Below, piece after piece: positions 61,801-64,000 of a stretch of 64,000 bases of DNA. Source of the DNA: Lagopus muta (taxonomy: Eukaryota > Chordata > Aves > Galliformes > Phasianidae); the NCBI RefSeq assembly GCF_023343835.1, contig NC_064433.1:136365957-136429956 (forward strand). Reading direction: 5' to 3'. The translations under genes were made by a program, and so were the position numbers. How positions within the stretch are numbered: the stretch's first letter is position 1; every line of letters starts with the position of its first letter. The notes under the pieces are model-generated. The model ran no database searches. It was not told the origin of the DNA and saw only the letters and a list, made by a program, of their open reading frames with translations.

Positions 61801-62980
61801 AGGCTTCTTACTTGCCCTAAAAGACTTACTGCTCCCTAAAACACCATGGGCAACAAGAGCCTTGTAAACTGAAGAATGCTGCCACAAAAACAGAGCATGA
61901 ACACACTGTGAAGTAGCCTGTTTTCTATTCATTACAAAAGTGAAATTCTGTAACGCTTTTTAATACAAGCAAATCAGGACAAAAAGCCTTTGGGGACTGT
62001 GGCTGACATAACATTTTCATAGCTTGTATAAACCCATCTACAGGAAGTTTTAGATACCCTCTCCCTATACTCTCCCTATAGACCAACTCACAGCTGTCCT
62101 CTACCACCCATCTTCCCCAGGGCACACAGTAACCAGTCACATTACTTGGGTAAAGAGTAACTCTTCAAAGGGATGAGATGCTCTCCAAACCAGGATCTGG
62201 GCCACGTGCCCAGCTGACCTCCTACAGCAGCAGGTGTTTACAGCCTGAAGGGATCACAAGCAGGAGAAACGTTCCCTGGTGCCTGCACACAACTCCCAGA
62301 AGCACAGTGCTTGGATCTGTAAGCCATGAACACTGACACACCCAGAGGAAACCTGAAACAAGTTTATTCATTTCAGCAGATTCTGCTATCAGCTTCAAGT
62401 CAACAGCTGCCTAAATAGGTAGAATCAAGACTCAAAAGTAACACCTACTATTGGAAATATTAGCCCACCAAGTACAAGTTTCTGTTATGAGATACCTACT
62501 GTTTGTACTGAAAGTGCCATTTGTGGGATAGGCTTCCAAAGTAACATTGCTGAAAGTAACGTTCACATGCCTCATATGGATGTACTTGGAGTTGATGCAT
62601 CTGTATTCTGTGCCAATACGGGCCTGAATAACAGATTTGTGTGTCACTTCCATCACTCTTCCTGTGAAAAGATCACATGGCATTAGTATGTAACAGTTTT
62701 TATGGAAACAAATCAGTATTGCATCTGCAAGGGTGACATAATAAGAACAGGAAGTTTTCATTTTACCTTCAGATGCATTAGGGAATAAAGTTTCATCAGA
62801 CAGATTGTAGTGGAAAGTCAGCTCTTCAACTTGGTACTCATCCAGAGTTTTTGAGAAATTCAGACTTATCAAGTGTCCTGCTCCAAAACTCAATGCTAGA
62901 ATGGGATGAGATGTGTTACCTTCACCACACGAGCTGTGTGACTGTGATGTGGCATTTTGGGGAAGAAAGAAATGTGCAAA
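55718..62980 (-). CDS. LAMP1: LAMP1, lysosome-associated membrane glycoprotein 1, seven 3' coding exons (5' end outside the window)
   Basis: Exons in transcript order are 62980-62767, 62661-62500, 58934-58717, 57141-57019, 56657-56588, 56416-56246 and 55857-55718. All have GT-AG sites with matching phases and encode 365 residues. Human LAMP1 has 417, so about 50 residues in exons 1-2, with the signal peptide, lie past base 64000. Numbering from the first residue here, the remainder of luminal domain 1 ends near residue 131. A Pro/Thr-rich hinge follows (about 132-168), then luminal domain 2 (about 169-329), one transmembrane helix (about 331-354) and the tail RKRSHAGYQTI. Many NxS/T glycosylation sites and the paired cysteines of LAMP domains are present (e.g. 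SSCGEGN, YRC, TEC, GTC, YKC, VEEC). The tail GYQTI is the GYxx-hydrophobic signal read by AP adaptors for delivery to lysosomes. It coats and protects the lysosomal membrane and takes part in late-endosome fusion. No frame breaks were seen. Confidence 0.96.
55858..56245 (-). other. LAMP1: LAMP1 intron 8
   Basis: 388 bases between gtaag and ttcag. Nothing else recognised. Confidence 0.8.
56246..56416 (-). CDS. LAMP1: LAMP1 coding exon 8
   Basis: Acceptor cttacacag|ct, donor g|gtaag. Encodes PVFEASNDSMSELRATVGNS and on through VQAFKVDGDKFGT, including the YKC cysteine of luminal domain 2. Confidence 0.95.
56588..56657 (-). CDS. LAMP1: LAMP1 coding exon 7
   Basis: A 70-base exon encoding NATSEKFFLQGVNVSTTLPS and EAK, with two NxT/S sites. 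Acceptor tttaaaag|aat has a weak pyrimidine tract. Donor g|gtaggg. Confidence 0.92.
56658..57018 (-). other. LAMP1: LAMP1 intron 6
   Basis: 361 bases; no feature beyond the splice sites. Confidence 0.8.
57019..57141 (-). CDS. LAMP1: LAMP1 coding exon 6
   Basis: Acceptor tttcccatag|atg, donor ttg|gtaagg. Encodes MGLDLLNFVPHNTSASGTC and on to FEKTKITFHFVL. Phase 0 at both ends (123 bases), so skipping it would keep frame. Confidence 0.94.
57142..58716 (-). other. LAMP1: LAMP1 intron 5
   Basis: 1.6 kb; contains a CR1 terminus at 58091-58182. Otherwise nothing assignable. Confidence 0.75.
58091..58182 (-). mobile_element. CR1 3' end, antisense to the plus strand
   Basis: cagaatcatagaacggcttg then ggaagggaccccaaagtcca is the reverse complement of a CR1 terminus. 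It runs in the same sense as LAMP1. Confidence 0.8.
58717..58934 (-). CDS. LAMP1: LAMP1 coding exon 5 (hinge)
   Basis: Acceptor tttcttttcag|ag, donor aag|gtacat. Encodes TECSED, the Pro/Thr-rich hinge and the start of luminal domain 2 (KYNVTGANGTCVLASMGLQ). Confidence 0.95.
58935..62499 (-). other. LAMP1: LAMP1 intron 4
   Basis: 3.6 kb, the largest LAMP1 intron in the window. It contains an A-rich coding-like relic on the plus strand at about 60770-61280. The rest shows nothing assignable. Confidence 0.7.
60770..61280 (+). pseudogene. Possible processed-pseudogene relic, family unknown
   Basis: Three protein-like, Lys-rich segments follow one another on the plus strand with frame changes and stops between them. 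The first is near 60778-60935 (e.g. DRDKNDKELFNYLN, AHDAVRMEKLQKDCVQSQE, two stops between). The second is near 60944-61142 (KEKAEHGSVDYSNVEVGKK, one stop, then DDEIILPNIDGFIKTVIPPD). The third is 61138-61250 (KADVDELVFHKEHPPK, ending in TAA). An AATAAA lies at 61274-61279, with no poly-A tail after it. The composition resembles a decayed coiled-coil or charged protein. I do not recognise the parent, and chance open stretches in A-rich DNA remain possible. Confidence 0.3.
62500..62661 (-). CDS. LAMP1: LAMP1 coding exon 4
   Basis: Acceptor cttttcacag|ga, donor aaca|gtaggt. Encodes RVMEVTHKSVIQARIG, YRC and the NVTFSNVTLEAYPTNGTF segment. The chosen donor makes AAG (Lys) with the next exon; using the gt four bases further on would break the frame. 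Confidence 0.93.
62662..62766 (-). other. LAMP1: LAMP1 intron 3, 105 bases, stop-free in the coding frame
   Basis: The donor gtaaaatg and acceptor cttttcacag are ordinary. The length is 35 codons exactly, and the frame reads through from exon 3 to exon 4 without a stop. Confidence 0.85.
62767..62980 (-). CDS. LAMP1: LAMP1 coding exon 3 (first LAMP1 exon in the window)
   Basis: Acceptor tcttgccccacag|ttt, donor gaag|gtaaaa. Encodes FAHFFLPQNATSQSHSSCGE through LSDETLFPNASE, with several NxS/T sites, the middle of luminal domain 1. Confidence 0.94.
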
Positions 62981-64000
62981 CTGTGGGGCAAGAAAACAGA
63001 ACACACAGAAGGGACAACATTACAGCTTTTCCTTACTGCTTTTCAAATCACCTGCTACAAAACATACAAGTGACTTTCACATACATATATTATAAGGTGT
63101 CTACTTACTACTTACTTATATCATATATAGCAAGTAGCATATTAATGGCACTCAGATTTCTAAGAATCATGCTCTCTGAAATTTGAGGACAAAAAACTGT
63201 AAATTCTCACATCACCTCTTAGACTTCCCCCCTTAAGCCAGGGCAATGAATTTGCAGGTGCACCCACACCAGGTAAATCAAATTGCAAATTCTGGACACG
63301 CAAAAGGTGGGAGAGCTTTAAGTTTTGCTTCCTGTAGTGTGACTGAGAAAGAACAAAAGCAAATGGCAGTCTATGCAGTTTGGATATAATTCTCTGAGTT
63401 TAATACATATTGGCAAAGTAACTTGACACCTGAAGACAAACAGCATTCACTGGAAAGTTTGAGTTTATGGCTTCACAAGAAACAGCCAAAGCCTGTTATG
63501 AAAGCAGTTACTTCTGAATGCAAGCTTGTACAGCACCATCAGCAGGATTTCAGACCATCAGTGCTGGAAAATGTACTACATAGCTCAAATCACTTACAGA
63601 AAGTATCAACACTGGCAAAGCAGTGGATGTTTTAATTTCATATTAACTTGACAACTAGGAAAAAATTTCAACAGGAATGCCTTAAAACACACAACCTCAA
63701 TAGGATTATAAATAATCAGCAATTCCTGCCTAGTAGTAAAGATGCCAGAGTCAGTAAATTCAAAAGCTGAGTGTTTGCAAATAAAGATTCTTAACTTTTC
63801 AGTTTAACTTTGTTAGTAGACTGCAAGCCTGCAGACATACTGGAACCTACAGAGACCAGCTAAAGGAGCAGATCACAGGTTTCAGAGTTTGAAAGCTCCT
63901 TGCTAGTGGCCATTTCACTTCAGATTTAGTCAATCTAAGTAACTCGCGATGATCACATTCACAACTGAAAAAACTGGTAGCATTTGCTTTCATTTACAGT
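62981..64000 (-). other. LAMP1: LAMP1 intron 2, partial
   Basis: I searched this stretch in the minus sense for the preceding luminal exon and for a signal-peptide exon and found neither. It is taken as intron running off the window. Confidence 0.6.

Noticed and set aside
62432-63004. Reading LAMP1 exons 3 and 4 as one uninterrupted 190-codon gene
   Set aside because: Good donor and acceptor sites bound a 105-base insert absent from the LAMP family, so two exons are the better model; the open intron is reported as a finding.
1-64000. CRISPR array, operon or prokaryotic defence system
   Set aside because: No regular spacer-repeat array and no operon-like run of genes; all real genes are spliced vertebrate genes.

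Overview
This window looks like chromosomal DNA from a bird, most likely a galliform such as chicken. It carries many CR1-type LINE fragments, several still ending in the characteristic ATTCTRTG 8-mer tail. Its genes are vertebrate genes split by GT-AG introns. I read it as the avian counterpart of the human 13q34 neighbourhood ADPRHL1 - GRTP1 - LAMP1; that order is recalled knowledge, not a search result.

Layout. 1-3367 is probably intron. 3368-8108 (+) is one giant exon with 1579 open codons. I assign it by synteny to the long C-terminal region of ADPRHL1. It is Ser/Lys/Glu-rich, looks disordered, and contains a degenerate array of about 48-residue repeats. 8109 to about 25950 is intergenic and holds CR1 fragments, microsatellites and one possible CTCF site. 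A CpG-dense block at about 25960-26900 covers the first exon of GRTP1 (+). GRTP1 has eight coding exons between 26348 and 53558 and encodes a complete 339-residue TBC-domain Rab GAP with both catalytic fingers intact. Its introns, mainly 2 and 5, hold most of the remaining repeats, including two interior pieces of CR1 reverse transcriptase. LAMP1 (-) converges on GRTP1 tail to tail. Its last seven coding exons (exons 3-9 by the human model) lie between 62980 and 55718 and encode 365 residues, ending in the transmembrane segment and the GYQTI lysosomal sorting tail. Its first exons lie beyond base 64000.

The three genes have no evident shared pathway: a heart-associated ADP-ribosylhydrolase-like pseudoenzyme, a Rab GTPase-activating protein, and a lysosomal membrane glycoprotein. 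Their proximity looks like ordinary conserved vertebrate synteny. I see no defence system, operon or other new multi-gene system. The observations most worth a second look are the repeat array in the giant exon, a stop-free intron of 105 bases in LAMP1 whose retention keeps frame, a perfect 16-bp hairpin in GRTP1 intron 5, a frameshifted coding-like relic antisense to LAMP1, and a CR1 inserted inside another CR1.
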